Positions 16,865-26,233 of a stretch of 64,000 nt of DNA are shown here, piece by piece. The position numbers and the translations under genes are program-made. The notes under the pieces are model-generated. The model worked only from the letters and a program-made list of their open reading frames with translations, was not told the origin of the DNA and ran no database searches. This DNA comes from Bradyrhizobium sp. GTDB lineage: Bacteria; Pseudomonadota; Alphaproteobacteria; Rhizobiales; Xanthobacteraceae. The stretch lies in contig NZ_JACRAW010000154.1 in assembly GCF_016213215.1 (NCBI RefSeq), forward strand, positions 1-64,000, given 5' to 3'. Each line of letters begins with the position of its first letter. Position 1 is the first letter of the stretch.

Positions 16865-18475
16865 TCAAAACTGGAAGTAGAGAAATTCCGTCGGCGCCTG
16901 AGAGAAGGTCCGCATCAGCGCGTAGGTGGCAAGACAACCGATCATAAGGCCCCATACCGACGTGGGCTGCCAGCCAGCACGGGGAATCAAACGCGCTACC
17001 CAATCCATTCGAGGCCTATGATCTAGCGCGGTCCGATAATGACGCATCCACTGCTGCGTGTTGGGCGTTCCCCACACGACAGCAAGCACCACGACAATCC
17101 AGAAGATTTGCTTAAGGTGCAGGTATTTCGACTCGATAACGGGAATTCCCAAAACCTGGCTCAAAGCGCCTAGGCCGGGCAGCTCCGTCACACCTGGCGG
17201 AAAACCAACCCCATGCGACCCCATCATGACGGACAGAAGCGCAATCGCCGAGGGCACGTCAGACGACCGGAAGAACACCAGAGCAACGACTACGCATAGA
17301 AAGGTCAGTATCGTCGCAGAAGCATTCCGGAGTTTGCTTTTGCTTTCCACCGGCCACCCGACTGCTCCCTTGATCGTCCGCCACGCACGATTGATGGTGA
17401 TGTAGAGGCCGTGCAGCAAGCCAAAGATGATGAATTGCCAGCCCGCCCCATGCCACACGCCTGAAATGAACATCGTCAGAATGGTGGGCAGTGCGATCAT
17501 CATTACAAAGGCACCCGGAGTTGTCCTGCTCCGCCCTCCTAAGGGTAATCCAGCCCGCAGTCGAGCTCGGGTCACGCGCAAAACGATCGGATTATACACA
17601 TACGCCGTCAGAAACCGGGTCAGCGTCATATGAAATCGCGACCAGAATTCAATGATATTGCGCGCTTTGTATGGGCTATCGAAGTTCGGCGGCAGGCGGA
17701 TTCCAAACATCAGCCCAAGGCCGATCGCCATGTCCGTATAGCCTGAGAAATCGAAGTAGATCTGCAGCGCATACGCAAGGGCACCGCCCCACGCATCGAT
17801 GAGAGACAGCGCCGGGGTGGTGGCTTCGGCAAAGATTGGCCGGGCCACCTCGCCCAGAGGGTCCGCAATAGCGACTTTCTTGAACAGGCCCAGGACGAAT
17901 AGCGTCGCTCCAATCGCGACGTTATCCAGACGCGGCCGAAACGTTTCCGAATTGCGGAATTGCGGGAGCATTTCCCGATGATGCGTTATCGGTCCCGCAA
18001 TCAAATGAGGGAAGAACGTTATGAACAATGAGTAATCGACGAAGCTGTGCTCTTCTGCATTCCCGTCGTGAGCATCGGCCAGGAACGCGATCTGCTGAAA
18101 CGTAAAGAACGAGATTGCGAGAGGCAGCGCGATGTTCGGCACCACCCAGTCCAAGCCAAACAGCTGGTTCGACGTCGTGACCGCAAAGCCGGAGTACTTG
18201 TAGACTCCCAGCAGCAGGATGTTGGCCGCTACCCCGGCGCCCAGAACGTATTTGCTGGGCGCGCGGGCAAGGCGTCGACCGATGAGAAAATTCGCCACCA
18301 TGCTCGCCATAAGAAGCGGAACATATGGCGGATACCACCATCCGTAAAACACGAGTGACGCCGCCACCAGCCAAACGGCTGCCAGGCGGTATCGACTAGA
18401 TCCTCCGACGGCAAAGAAGACAGCAAGAACAATTGGCAAAAAATAGACCAGGAATTCCTTCGAATTGAACAGCAT
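16865..18475 (-). CDS. MBOAT-family O-acyltransferase
   Basis: 536 residues from the ATG at 18475 (MLFNSKEFLVYFLP, the standard AlgI/DltB start); the longer upstream frame has no such similarity. Roughly ten to twelve membrane helices, with FDFSGYTDMAIGLGLMFG and the signature ISGVWHGAGWQ-LLHGLYI carrying the two conserved His residues at about positions 341 and 354. AlgI/DltB-type MBOATs pass an acyl group across the membrane to a periplasmic partner that acylates a polymer. The promoter region shared with the divergent ACP gene contains box 7, and a TAGTGT hexamer at 18518-18513 lies 28.5 bases from the box centre in this orientation. Confidence 0.9.
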   Translation of the reverse strand: MLFNSKEFLVYFLPIVLAVFFAVGGSSRYRLAAVWLVAASLVFYGWWYPPYVPLLMASMVANFLIGRRLARAPSKYVLGAGVAANILLLGVYKYSGFAVTTSNQLFGLDWVVPNIALPLAISFFTFQQIAFLADAHDGNAEEHSFVDYSLFITFFPHLIAGPITHHREMLPQFRNSETFRPRLDNVAIGATLFVLGLFKKVAIADPLGEVARPIFAEATTPALSLIDAWGGALAYALQIYFDFSGYTDMAIGLGLMFGIRLPPNFDSPYKARNIIEFWSRFHMTLTRFLTAYVYNPIVLRVTRARLRAGLPLGGRSRTTPGAFVMMIALPTILTMFISGVWHGAGWQFIIFGLLHGLYITINRAWRTIKGAVGWPVESKSKLRNASATILTFLCVVVALVFFRSSDVPSAIALLSVMMGSHGVGFPPGVTELPGLGALSQVLGIPVIESKYLHLKQIFWIVVVLAVVWGTPNTQQWMRHYRTALDHRPRMDWVARLIPRAGWQPTSVWGLMIGCLATYALMRTFSQAPTEFLYFQF

Positions 18476-18539
18476 GGAACCCTGTCTGCTTCCCCGGAAC
18501 GTGTTCCCATTGACACTAGCATCGGCACGCATAGCGTTA

Positions 18540-18553
18540 TTGAGATCCGTCAA
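18540..18553 (+). promoter_or_regulatory. Palindromic EPS-locus box 7
   Basis: TTGAGATCCGTCAA between the divergent MBOAT and ACP genes. The best-spaced -10-like hexamer (TAGTGT, 18518-18513) points to the MBOAT gene. In the ACP direction a TAGATG starts at 18577, two bases off the common spacing. Confidence 0.6.
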
Positions 18554-18689
18554 ATACCTTGAGATCTCGACGCAGATAGATGTCGCTGTTCGCGTTACTC
18601 GTGCTGTCCAAGGGGGAACGCCTCGAGCCGGCGCACAGCAACTGCAGATGGATCGTTCGATCTTGCGAGAGCCACTCACAGGTGCCTGA

Positions 18690-18935
18690 ATGGATGCTCA
18701 CCAAATAGCTCGTCAATTGACAACCGTATTCCACGACGTGATGGATCGAGATGACATCGTGCTTTCGGACACGATGTCGGCCGACGATCTGGATGAGTGG
18801 GACAGCCTGAGTCACATTCGCCTGATGGCTTCGGTCGAACGACAGTTCGGAGTGCATTTCACAAATGCCGAAATTGGCAGCCTGAAGAATGTCGGTGACC
18901 TGATAAAGCTCATTTCACAGAAGACAAACGCGTGA
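18690..18935 (+). CDS. Acyl carrier protein
   Basis: 81 residues, acidic, with the phosphopantetheine attachment motif DSLSHI; the modified Ser is residue 39. Predicted four-helix ACP length. It is followed 18 bases later by the FkbH-like gene, so the two almost certainly form one operon. Within a polysaccharide locus and beside an MBOAT gene, this ACP is unlikely to be the general fatty-acid ACP. It probably holds the group that FkbH loads (inference). Translation starts at an ATG preceded by a weak AGGTG. Confidence 0.85.
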   Translation: MDAHQIARQLTTVFHDVMDRDDIVLSDTMSADDLDEWDSLSHIRLMASVERQFGVHFTNAEIGSLKNVGDLIKLISQKTNA

Positions 18936-18953
18936 TCGCGCACGGGGTTTGCG

Positions 18954-20882
18954 ATGAACGTACTCGACTTCCGCCTGGAGAATTTGCCCTGGCTTGTCCC
19001 AGCGCCCGCGCATTTTCGCCAACTTTGCCGCACTCTCGAAGATTCACCGACCGCGACCGAGCGAGACATTCGTCATCTTGCCAATTATCAGCTCAATATC
19101 GATCAGCTTATTCGTCTCGCGAAACTCATTGGCTCGCTACGGCCACGGCTTGTGCGAAATGCCTCATTCGTCGATATGCGGCTGGCAATCTTGAGCGACA
19201 CTACCGTCGATTACACAATACCTGCTCTGGTTGCCACAGCGGCGCGGTTTGGAGTGCTTCTGGAGGTCGTACATGGCGGATTTGGCCAAATTGCTCAGGC
19301 GATCTTCTCGCCAGACTCCATCTTGCACAAGACCGCCCCTGATGCCGTACTCATCTCGCAGGATCCGCGCGGCTTGGGGCTTCATCAATCATTCATATCT
19401 CCGAAGAGCGGCCGCGAGCGGCTTGCATCCGCCTGCGCTCAGATCGACTCGATGGTGAGGGTTATCAATGATGATCTCGGCGTTCCCGCGATTCTTCAAA
19501 CTGTGCCGCCACCTCCTGAAGAGTGGTGCGGGAGCTTCGATCGCGTAGCGCAGGGATCTTCTCGACAACTCTGCGAGTCGTACAACAGATCATTGACGGA
19601 GATCGCCTCGCGAAACGGGAATCTTCTCTTTGACGCACAGCACGTCGCTGCGCTGGTTGGATATGACGCGTGGTATCGGCCCTCGCAGTGGACGAATGCC
19701 AAGCTTCCCTTTTCGCTGGATTTGGTTCCCTTGTATGCCGACCACTTGGCGAGGCTGTTGGCCGCGCTGCGCGGGAAGAGCCGCAAGTGTCTCGTACTCG
19801 ATCTCGACAATACGCTGTGGGGAGGAATCGTCGGCGACGACGGTGTAGAGGGACTTCGATTGGGCAACGGCACGGCGGACGGTGAAGCTCATCTGTTGCT
19901 TCAATCGTACGCTCTTCAATGCAAAGAGCGGGGAATCATATTGGCCGTCTGCTCGAAGAATGAAATGGCAGCCGCAGTGCGGCCGTTCCGTGAGCATCCC
20001 GAGATGCTTCTCAAGGAAGACGACATCGCGGTCTTTCTCGCGAATTGGGAAGACAAGGCGTCAAACTTGGCGCAGATCGCCAAAGTACTGAATATCGGGA
20101 CAGATGCCCTCGTTTTCGTCGATGACAATCCGGCGGAGCGTGAACGGGTGCGGCAGATGTTGCCGGAGGTTGCCGTTCCCGAGCTCTTTCCCGACCCGGC
20201 CTATTACGCCCGCGCATTGGGCTGTGCTGGCTATTTCGAGGCAATCGCCATCTCTGAGGAAGACAGCCTCCGTGCTGACTTCTATCGAGGCAATGCTGAA
20301 CGTACAAAGGCCGTGGAGCAGCTCGGAAATCTCGACTCCTATCTCGAGTCGCTGCAAATGGTTTGCGTCATTCGGCCGTTCGACGAGATTGGTCGATCTC
20401 GGATCGCTCAACTGATCAATAAGTCGAACCAATTCAACCTCACGACGCGACGCTATACCGAGAAGCAGGTTGGCGACATCCAGGCGGACACGTCGAAATT
20501 CGCGCTCCAGATACGCCTTATTGATAAGTTCGGCGACAACGGCATGATAAGCGTTGTGATTTTCGACGTCTCTTCAGAGGTCTGGGCCTGCGATACATGG
20601 CTAATGAGTTGCCGCGTTCTTGGCCGCCGCGTGGAAACCGCAGTACTCAATGAAGTGGTTTCAGCTGCCAAATCGCACGGCGCTTTACGACTGAGGGGTC
20701 GCTACATTCCCTCGGCGAAGAACTCGATGGTCCAGGATCATTTCGGAAAGCTCGGTTTCAGCCTTCTTAAGCGCGAGGATGACGGAACAACCGTGTGGGA
20801 ATTGGATATCGCAACCTACGCTGCTCCCGACGTTCCAATGCTGGTTCAGCGTGAGCTTGCTCAAACTGAACCAGCCGTCTAG
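18954..20882 (+). CDS. FkbH-like HAD-IIIC family protein
   Basis: 642 residues with three parts: an N-terminal region with SGNH-like fold characteristics, a central HAD domain with the nucleophile motif LVLDLDNTLWGG near residue 279 and FVDDNPAERE downstream, and a C-terminal GNAT-like region (NQFNLTTRRYTE onward). In polyketide systems FkbH takes 1,3-bisphosphoglycerate, removes phosphate and loads a glyceryl group onto a dedicated ACP. An ACP gene lies 18 bases upstream here. I infer that it makes glyceroyl-ACP, or a related hydroxyacyl-ACP, for polymer decoration. Length and domain order match other FkbH-like proteins of O-antigen loci. Confidence 0.85.
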   Translation: MNVLDFRLENLPWLVPAPAHFRQLCRTLEDSPTATERDIRHLANYQLNIDQLIRLAKLIGSLRPRLVRNASFVDMRLAILSDTTVDYTIPALVATAARFGVLLEVVHGGFGQIAQAIFSPDSILHKTAPDAVLISQDPRGLGLHQSFISPKSGRERLASACAQIDSMVRVINDDLGVPAILQTVPPPPEEWCGSFDRVAQGSSRQLCESYNRSLTEIASRNGNLLFDAQHVAALVGYDAWYRPSQWTNAKLPFSLDLVPLYADHLARLLAALRGKSRKCLVLDLDNTLWGGIVGDDGVEGLRLGNGTADGEAHLLLQSYALQCKERGIILAVCSKNEMAAAVRPFREHPEMLLKEDDIAVFLANWEDKASNLAQIAKVLNIGTDALVFVDDNPAERERVRQMLPEVAVPELFPDPAYYARALGCAGYFEAIAISEEDSLRADFYRGNAERTKAVEQLGNLDSYLESLQMVCVIRPFDEIGRSRIAQLINKSNQFNLTTRRYTEKQVGDIQADTSKFALQIRLIDKFGDNGMISVVIFDVSSEVWACDTWLMSCRVLGRRVETAVLNEVVSAAKSHGALRLRGRYIPSAKNSMVQDHFGKLGFSLLKREDDGTTVWELDIATYAAPDVPMLVQRELAQTEPAV

Positions 20883-20950
20883 CTCTCATCAAAGCGACAG
20901 CCCCTGGCGCGCTGGGTCGCTATCGCATACTGAAATTGGCAACACGCTAA

Positions 20951-21367
20951 ATGGCCCCTTTGAAGCTTCATCATGTCGCCATTATACAGCCCACCGAGCA
21001 GGATGCTCTGCAATTCATGCACCTGCTCGGAATGGAGGAGCACTATCGCGGCTATGTCGAACAATGGAGATGTTGGTGTATCTTCGCCCAGTCGTGCAAC
21101 GGATCGACCGTTGAATTTGTAGTGCCGACGGCGGGTGTACTTGCCAAGTTCAACAAGGGGGTGGGCGGTCTGCATCACATTGCGGTTGAAGTGGACAATC
21201 TCGACGCCACACGCCGTGAGCTGGAGAGTCAGGGCATGCAGCTCATAGAGCCGGAGCACGTCAAGGGCGCGGGACCGTTCTTGTGCAATTTTCTGAGTCC
21301 GATCTTCACTCGTGGGATTCAGGTTGAATTCGTACAGTCTTTGCCGCCCACCTCCTCCGATCCTTAA
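20951..21367 (+). CDS. VOC-superfamily (glyoxalase/epimerase-like) protein
   Basis: 138 residues forming one two-module VOC fold: LHHVAIIQP at the start and GGLHHIAVEVDN in the second half supply the metal-ligand His residues, with a late Glu in EFVQ. The pattern is closest to methylmalonyl-CoA epimerase-like members. It follows FkbH by about 70 bases on the same strand and probably shares its transcript. A role in epimerising or otherwise processing the ACP- or CoA-bound hydroxyacyl group is a guess from context. There is no clear ribosome site. Confidence 0.72.
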   Translation: MAPLKLHHVAIIQPTEQDALQFMHLLGMEEHYRGYVEQWRCWCIFAQSCNGSTVEFVVPTAGVLAKFNKGVGGLHHIAVEVDNLDATRRELESQGMQLIEPEHVKGAGPFLCNFLSPIFTRGIQVEFVQSLPPTSSDP

Positions 21368-21568
21368 CGTGCAGAATTGCGTCGATGAGCTGGATCACCA
21401 ATACCAAATGCATCAACGCATCTGGAACCGACGCAATTGTGCGCCTGGACGTTTTGAGTTTCGTGAGGCTAGCCACCGCTGAGCAACCCTCGATAAGCAC
21501 CGATTAGGTTACGTCCGGCGGCCGAACCAGCCAGCTGCTTGCGTATTCGGTCATCATTCGCGGGAAAG

Positions 21569-22960
21569 ATGCACATGACGCTCCGAAGGACCATCTGGCT
21601 TGCTTCGGTTACTGCCATTTGCGCGGTGGCGTTTGTGGGCTACTTCGTTGATCGCGCCCTTCGCGTCGCAACGGGCCTGATCGCTCACGACGTTTGTGCA
21701 AAAGCTTTCGTATCAGGATTTGATCCACAGACTGTCTTTGCAGAGACCATGATGCGCCCTGAGATCGGCAGGTTAAGATCAGTGTCGCGACATGAGGTCG
21801 ACTGGTCGATGAGGACCGTCAGCGCCTCGATGATGGGTTGGGCTGGCAGTCGAGCGGCGTTCCACGACGGACTTGGCTGCATCATTCTTCGCGGCCCTGC
21901 CGACCCTCGGCTCCCCAAGGCGGAAATTGCCAGGCTGAAGGCGGTGCAGGACCAAAGCGTAATCGCGGACAGCGGCGGCCCCTCGGTCATAGAACCATCC
22001 AATGTCAATTTGAAGAGGGCCCTTGATAACGCTTTTGCGGAGCCTTCGGCGCCACCCTATCGAAGAACCAAAGCCGTCGTTGTTTTGCTGGACGGGCAAA
22101 TAGTCGCTGAGCGCTACGCGACCGGCGTCGGCATAGATACGCCATTACTCGGTTTCTCCCTGACCAAGTCGGTCGTTAGCGCGATGATCGGCATTCTGGT
22201 GCGACAAGGGCGTCTTGCGCCGTCACAAGCGGCACCTATCGCGGAATGGCAAGACGAAGGAAATCCACGCCGCTTGATTACGATCGAGCAGCTCCTGCGC
22301 ATGACAAGCGGCCTTCGGGATGACGGCCGACTAGGCTTCGATGCTTCGAGCCAGATGCTCTATTTGCACCAGGACATGGCCAAGTTCGCTGCAAGTGCAG
22401 CCGTGATTGCGGCACCAGGAACGCGGTGGGCTTATAGCAGCCTGAATACGCAGCTACTGGCGCGGATCATCCGCGACAGCGTCGGCGGGCCGGAAAAGAC
22501 TCTCGAATTTGCGTGGCACGAACTCTTCAACCCGCTAGGAATGCAAAATGTTATTGTGGAATTCGATGGCTCCGGAACGTTGCAGGGTTCCTCTTATATG
22601 TTCGCAAGCGCGAGGGACTGGGCACGCTTCGGGCTGCTTTATCTCAATGACGGAATGATCGGCTCCCGCCGCATTCTGCCCGAGGGTTGGGTAGAATTCT
22701 CAGCTCAGCCAACACTTGATACCGGGTATGGCGCGGGGTTTTGGACCAGCCGCGGAAACCGCGAGAGAGCCGAGAACCCTTTGAGTGCGACCACCCCACC
22801 TGACGCTTTTTACGGGCTCGGCAACCTTGGTCAGATCGTTGTGATCCTGCCTTCGCATCGACTCGTCATAGTTCGTCTTGGCGATTCCGTGGACGTGACT
22901 GTCGAGATGCGCGGCCTGACGCAATTGATCAACGAGATCATTGCCGGGATCAACCACTAG
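21569..22960 (+). CDS. Serine hydrolase, class C beta-lactamase family
   Basis: About 463 residues. An N-terminal hydrophobic segment (IWLASVTAICAVAFVGYFV) anchors or exports the protein, followed by a penicillin-binding-like domain with the catalytic SLTK tetrad near residue 197 and the YSSLN motif further on. The ATGs at 21569 and 21575 are both usable; GGGAAAG precedes the first. Members include esterases and peptidases as well as lactamases. Beside polymer-acylating genes, an esterase that removes or transfers O-acyl groups is possible (inference). No EPS-type palindrome was found in the 170-base gap upstream. Confidence 0.8.
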   Translation: MHMTLRRTIWLASVTAICAVAFVGYFVDRALRVATGLIAHDVCAKAFVSGFDPQTVFAETMMRPEIGRLRSVSRHEVDWSMRTVSASMMGWAGSRAAFHDGLGCIILRGPADPRLPKAEIARLKAVQDQSVIADSGGPSVIEPSNVNLKRALDNAFAEPSAPPYRRTKAVVVLLDGQIVAERYATGVGIDTPLLGFSLTKSVVSAMIGILVRQGRLAPSQAAPIAEWQDEGNPRRLITIEQLLRMTSGLRDDGRLGFDASSQMLYLHQDMAKFAASAAVIAAPGTRWAYSSLNTQLLARIIRDSVGGPEKTLEFAWHELFNPLGMQNVIVEFDGSGTLQGSSYMFASARDWARFGLLYLNDGMIGSRRILPEGWVEFSAQPTLDTGYGAGFWTSRGNRERAENPLSATTPPDAFYGLGNLGQIVVILPSHRLVIVRLGDSVDVTVEMRGLTQLINEIIAGINH

Positions 22961-23193
22961 CATGCTCTGTAGTGCTGCTCACGTGAGCTGGGGACAAAGC
23001 CCGCCCAGGTTGGCGCTCGTCCTCTTGATCTCCTGCCGGGTAGGCGGAATTGCGGCAGGCATCTCAAGGCCCGGTCTCTGACCAACGTCGCCGAGCGAAT
23101 ATACCCCGCTTCGGCGACGTACGCCTATTCTGGCTTTATCTGGCTTCGCGGGACCCGCCGCCAAGCGGATGGGAAGCTAGCCTGCCGCACTGC

Positions 23194-24366
23194 TCAGAAC
23201 GGCAGGCCGACGTAGTTCTCCGCCAGCACGCGCATCGCTGCTTCCGACGAGAAGACATAGGCAAGCTCGGTTGACTGCAGCTTATCCTCGTAAGGGTTGC
23301 GATCGGGGAAGCGGTGCAGCATCATCGTCATCCACCACGAGAAGCGCTGCGCTTTCCAGATGCGCGCCAGCGCCTTCTGCGAATAGCCGTCGAGGCCGGA
23401 ATCATCGCCCTTCTTATAGTGCGCGACGAACGCGTGATAGAGATAGTAGATGTCGGAAGCTGCGCTGTTGAGCCCGCGCGCGCCGGTCGGCGGCACGATG
23501 TGGGCGGCGTCGCCAGCGAGGAACAGCCGGCCGTAGCGCATCGGCTCGGCGACGAAGCTGCGTAACGGTGCGATGCTCTTCTCGATCGAGGGGCCGGTCA
23601 TCAGTCGTGCGGCGACGGACTCCGGCAGGCGGCGCTTGAGCTCGGCCCAGAACGCATCGTCCGACCAGTCTTCCACCTTGTCCGTCAGCGGCACCTGGAT
23701 GTAGTAGCGGCTCAACACCTGCGAACGCAGCGAGCACAAGGCAAAGCCGCGCTCGTGTTTCACATAGATCAATTCCGGATTCACCGGCTTGGTCCGCGAC
23801 AGCACCCCGAGCCAGCCGAACGGATAGACCTTCTCGTATTCGCGCAATACGTCCTTCGGAATCGACTTGCGGCTGACGCCGTGGAAGCCGTCGGCGCCGA
23901 TGACGTATTCGCAATCGACGCGGATGGTCTCCTCGCCGCTGCGATAGGTGACGTACGGCTTGTCGGTGTTGATGTCGTAAGGTGTGACGTCCTCGGCATT
24001 GTGGACCACCTTGCCGCCGAGCTTGTCCCGCGCTTCGTAGAGATCGCGGGTCAGCTCGGTCTGGCCATAGACCAGCACCGAATTGCCGCCGGAATATTTG
24101 TGGAGATCGACGCGGTCGAGCACGCCGTCATGGGCGATCTCGAAACCATCGTGGATCTCGCCCTCGCGGTCCATGCGCTCGCCGCACTGCGCTTCCCGCA
24201 TCAGCTTGGCGAAGCCGTGCTCGAGAACGCCGGCGCGGATGCGCGAGAGCACGTGTTCCCGGCTGTACTTTTCCAGCACGATCGTCTCGATGCCCTGCAG
24301 ATGCAGGAGCTGCGAAAGCATGAGCCCGGAGGGCCCCCCGCCGATGATACAGACCTGAACCTTCAT
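23194..24366 (-). CDS. pobA: 4-hydroxybenzoate 3-monooxygenase
   Basis: A 390-residue FAD-dependent aromatic hydroxylase that turns 4-hydroxybenzoate into protocatechuate with NADPH and O2. The FAD-binding GGGPSG is at residues 9-14, the long Arg-rich region after LEKYSRE matches PobA, and the GD motif appears as LFLAGDAAHIVPPTGARGLN. Length equals the family norm. An AGGAGG ribosome site eight bases before the ATG confirms the start. No AraC- or IclR-type pobR gene is adjacent. The gene is transcribed away from pncB across a 357-base gap. Confidence 0.93.
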   Translation of the reverse strand: MKVQVCIIGGGPSGLMLSQLLHLQGIETIVLEKYSREHVLSRIRAGVLEHGFAKLMREAQCGERMDREGEIHDGFEIAHDGVLDRVDLHKYSGGNSVLVYGQTELTRDLYEARDKLGGKVVHNAEDVTPYDINTDKPYVTYRSGEETIRVDCEYVIGADGFHGVSRKSIPKDVLREYEKVYPFGWLGVLSRTKPVNPELIYVKHERGFALCSLRSQVLSRYYIQVPLTDKVEDWSDDAFWAELKRRLPESVAARLMTGPSIEKSIAPLRSFVAEPMRYGRLFLAGDAAHIVPPTGARGLNSAASDIYYLYHAFVAHYKKGDDSGLDGYSQKALARIWKAQRFSWWMTMMLHRFPDRNPYEDKLQSTELAYVFSSEAAMRVLAENYVGLPF

Positions 24367-24723
24367 TCTTTGCGTCCTCCTTTAGGACGACCGTTAAGTG
24401 ATTTTACCGCCGGATCGCATGGATGGATGCAGCATTATCTTGCACAATTCCACCACGGGAACAGCCCAAGACCACCGGCCAGCCGGCCGGCGCGGTATTA
24501 TGCATTGCAAAATCATCACTTTCCGGCGGCGGACCAACGGACGCACGAATTCTCCCCCTGATTGTGCGATAAATTACGAACTCGTAGTAATTGAGGAACG
24601 CGGCGACTTGATCACGGGCCGCAGCGGAAGATATGTCCGGGTTCCAAACCCCTTGTCCGCGCGTCGATTGGCTGCGCCGGGGAAGCACTGGTTGCGCCGC
24701 TGGCGGCGCGGTAGAGTTACGTT
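24367..24723. other. Divergent promoter region of pobA and pncB, 357 bp
   Basis: No gene supported. An imperfect inverted repeat (TTACGAACTCGTAGTAA, near 24575) lies mid-way and could be an operator. No consensus promoter is clear. Confidence 0.4.
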
Positions 24724-26028
24724 ATGACCGTTACAGATATTGCGAGCAGGACCTACAACCACAGCTGGCGGCTCGATCCGATCGTGCGCAGCCTGCTCGA
24801 CACTGACTTCTACAAGCTCTTGATGCTGCAGATGATTCGGGAGTTCTACCCGAACCAGCGAGTCACCTTTTCGGTCATCAATCGCTCGCGCCATGTTCGC
24901 CTTGCCGAGATCATCGACGAAGGCGAATTGCGGGCCCAGCTCGACCATGCCCGCACCATCCGCTTCACCAAAAAGGAACTGATCTGGCTTGCCGGTAACA
25001 CCTTCTACGGCAAGACCCACATGTTCTCGGCCGATTTCATCCGCTGGCTCGCCGAGTTCCGCCTGCCCGAATACGAGCTGCGCAAGGTGGACGGCCAACA
25101 TGAGCTGCATTTCCACGGGCCGTGGATGGAGACCACGATGTGGGAGATCCCCGCGCTCGCCATCCTCAACGAATTGCGCTCGCGCGCAGTGATGAAGGAA
25201 CACGCGCGCTTCGCGCTCGACGTGCTCTATGCGCGCGCCAAGGCCAAGCTGTGGACCAAGGTCGAACGCTTGCGCAGGCTCGAGGGCCTGCGGCTTTCCG
25301 ACTTCGGCACGCGCCGCCGGCACGGCTTCTTGTGGCAGCGCTGGTGCGTCGAAGCCGTGAAGGAGGGCCTCGGCCCCTCGTTCATCGGCACGTCCAACGT
25401 GCTGATGGCGATGGACAACGATCTCGAGGCCATCGGCACCAACGCCCACGAGCTGCCGATGGTGGCGGCGGCGCTCGCCAACGATGACGAAGAGCTGCGC
25501 TGGGCGCCCTATCGCATTCTTGACCAGTGGCGCCAGAGCTATGGCGGCAATCTTCTGATCGCGCTGCCGGACGCCTTCGGCACGAAGCCGTTCCTGCGCG
25601 ATGCGCCCGAATGGGTGGCGGACTGGACCGGCTTCCGTCCCGACAGCGCCCCGCCGATCCAGGCCGGAGAAGACATCATCAAATGGTGGAAGCAGAAGGG
25701 CCGCAATCCCAAGGAGAAGCTGCTCGTCTTCTCCGACGCCATGGACGTCGACTCGATCGAAGAGACCTATCGCCACTTTGCCGGGCGCGTAAGGCTCAGC
25801 TTCGGCTGGGGCACCAACCTGACGAACGACTTCATCGGCTGCTCGCCCGACGGCTCGGTCGATCTCAACCCGATCTCGATCGTCTGCAAAGTGTCCTCGG
25901 TCGACGGGCGGCCGGCGGTCAAGCTGTCGGACAACCCGGAAAAGGCGACCGGCATTCCCTCCGAGATCGAGCGTTACCTGCGCGTGTTCGGCGATGCCGG
26001 CCGCGTCCGTAAAGCGGTGCATGTGTGA
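24724..26028 (+). CDS. pncB: Nicotinate phosphoribosyltransferase
   Basis: 434 residues, close to the E. coli-type PncB length. It converts nicotinate, PRPP and ATP into nicotinate mononucleotide in the NAD salvage pathway. Seen: the start LLDTDFYKLLMLQ, the active-site region DFGTRRRHGF, GTSNVLMA, and a late FGWGTNLTND and LSDNPEKATG. The ATG is taken because the family N-terminus begins about 20 residues later. A second, distant nicotinate phosphoribosyltransferase-like gene lies at 57391. A bidirectional hairpin terminator separates this gene from the convergent PEP-CTERM gene. Confidence 0.93.
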   Translation: MTVTDIASRTYNHSWRLDPIVRSLLDTDFYKLLMLQMIREFYPNQRVTFSVINRSRHVRLAEIIDEGELRAQLDHARTIRFTKKELIWLAGNTFYGKTHMFSADFIRWLAEFRLPEYELRKVDGQHELHFHGPWMETTMWEIPALAILNELRSRAVMKEHARFALDVLYARAKAKLWTKVERLRRLEGLRLSDFGTRRRHGFLWQRWCVEAVKEGLGPSFIGTSNVLMAMDNDLEAIGTNAHELPMVAAALANDDEELRWAPYRILDQWRQSYGGNLLIALPDAFGTKPFLRDAPEWVADWTGFRPDSAPPIQAGEDIIKWWKQKGRNPKEKLLVFSDAMDVDSIEETYRHFAGRVRLSFGWGTNLTNDFIGCSPDGSVDLNPISIVCKVSSVDGRPAVKLSDNPEKATGIPSEIERYLRVFGDAGRVRKAVHV

Positions 26029-26233
26029 GGCAGTGCGGCCCCGCGCTCTAACTGACCAGGGCATTGACGCGCCAGAGGGCACGCGCGGCGCGGACAGCTT
26101 GGCAAATCGACGTAGCGCGATGGCCACCAACAATTGGATGCATTGTCGTCCACCGAACTGTCCGTTGTTCTGCCAAAGGCGTCGATCAATACGGTCGCAA
26201 GGCCGCGGGTTGCGATGTCGGGGGCACGAAAGC

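Noticed and set aside
22977..22988. GCTCACGTGAGC palindrome after the serine hydrolase gene
   Set aside because: Too short for a terminator stem and not near a promoter; probably chance.
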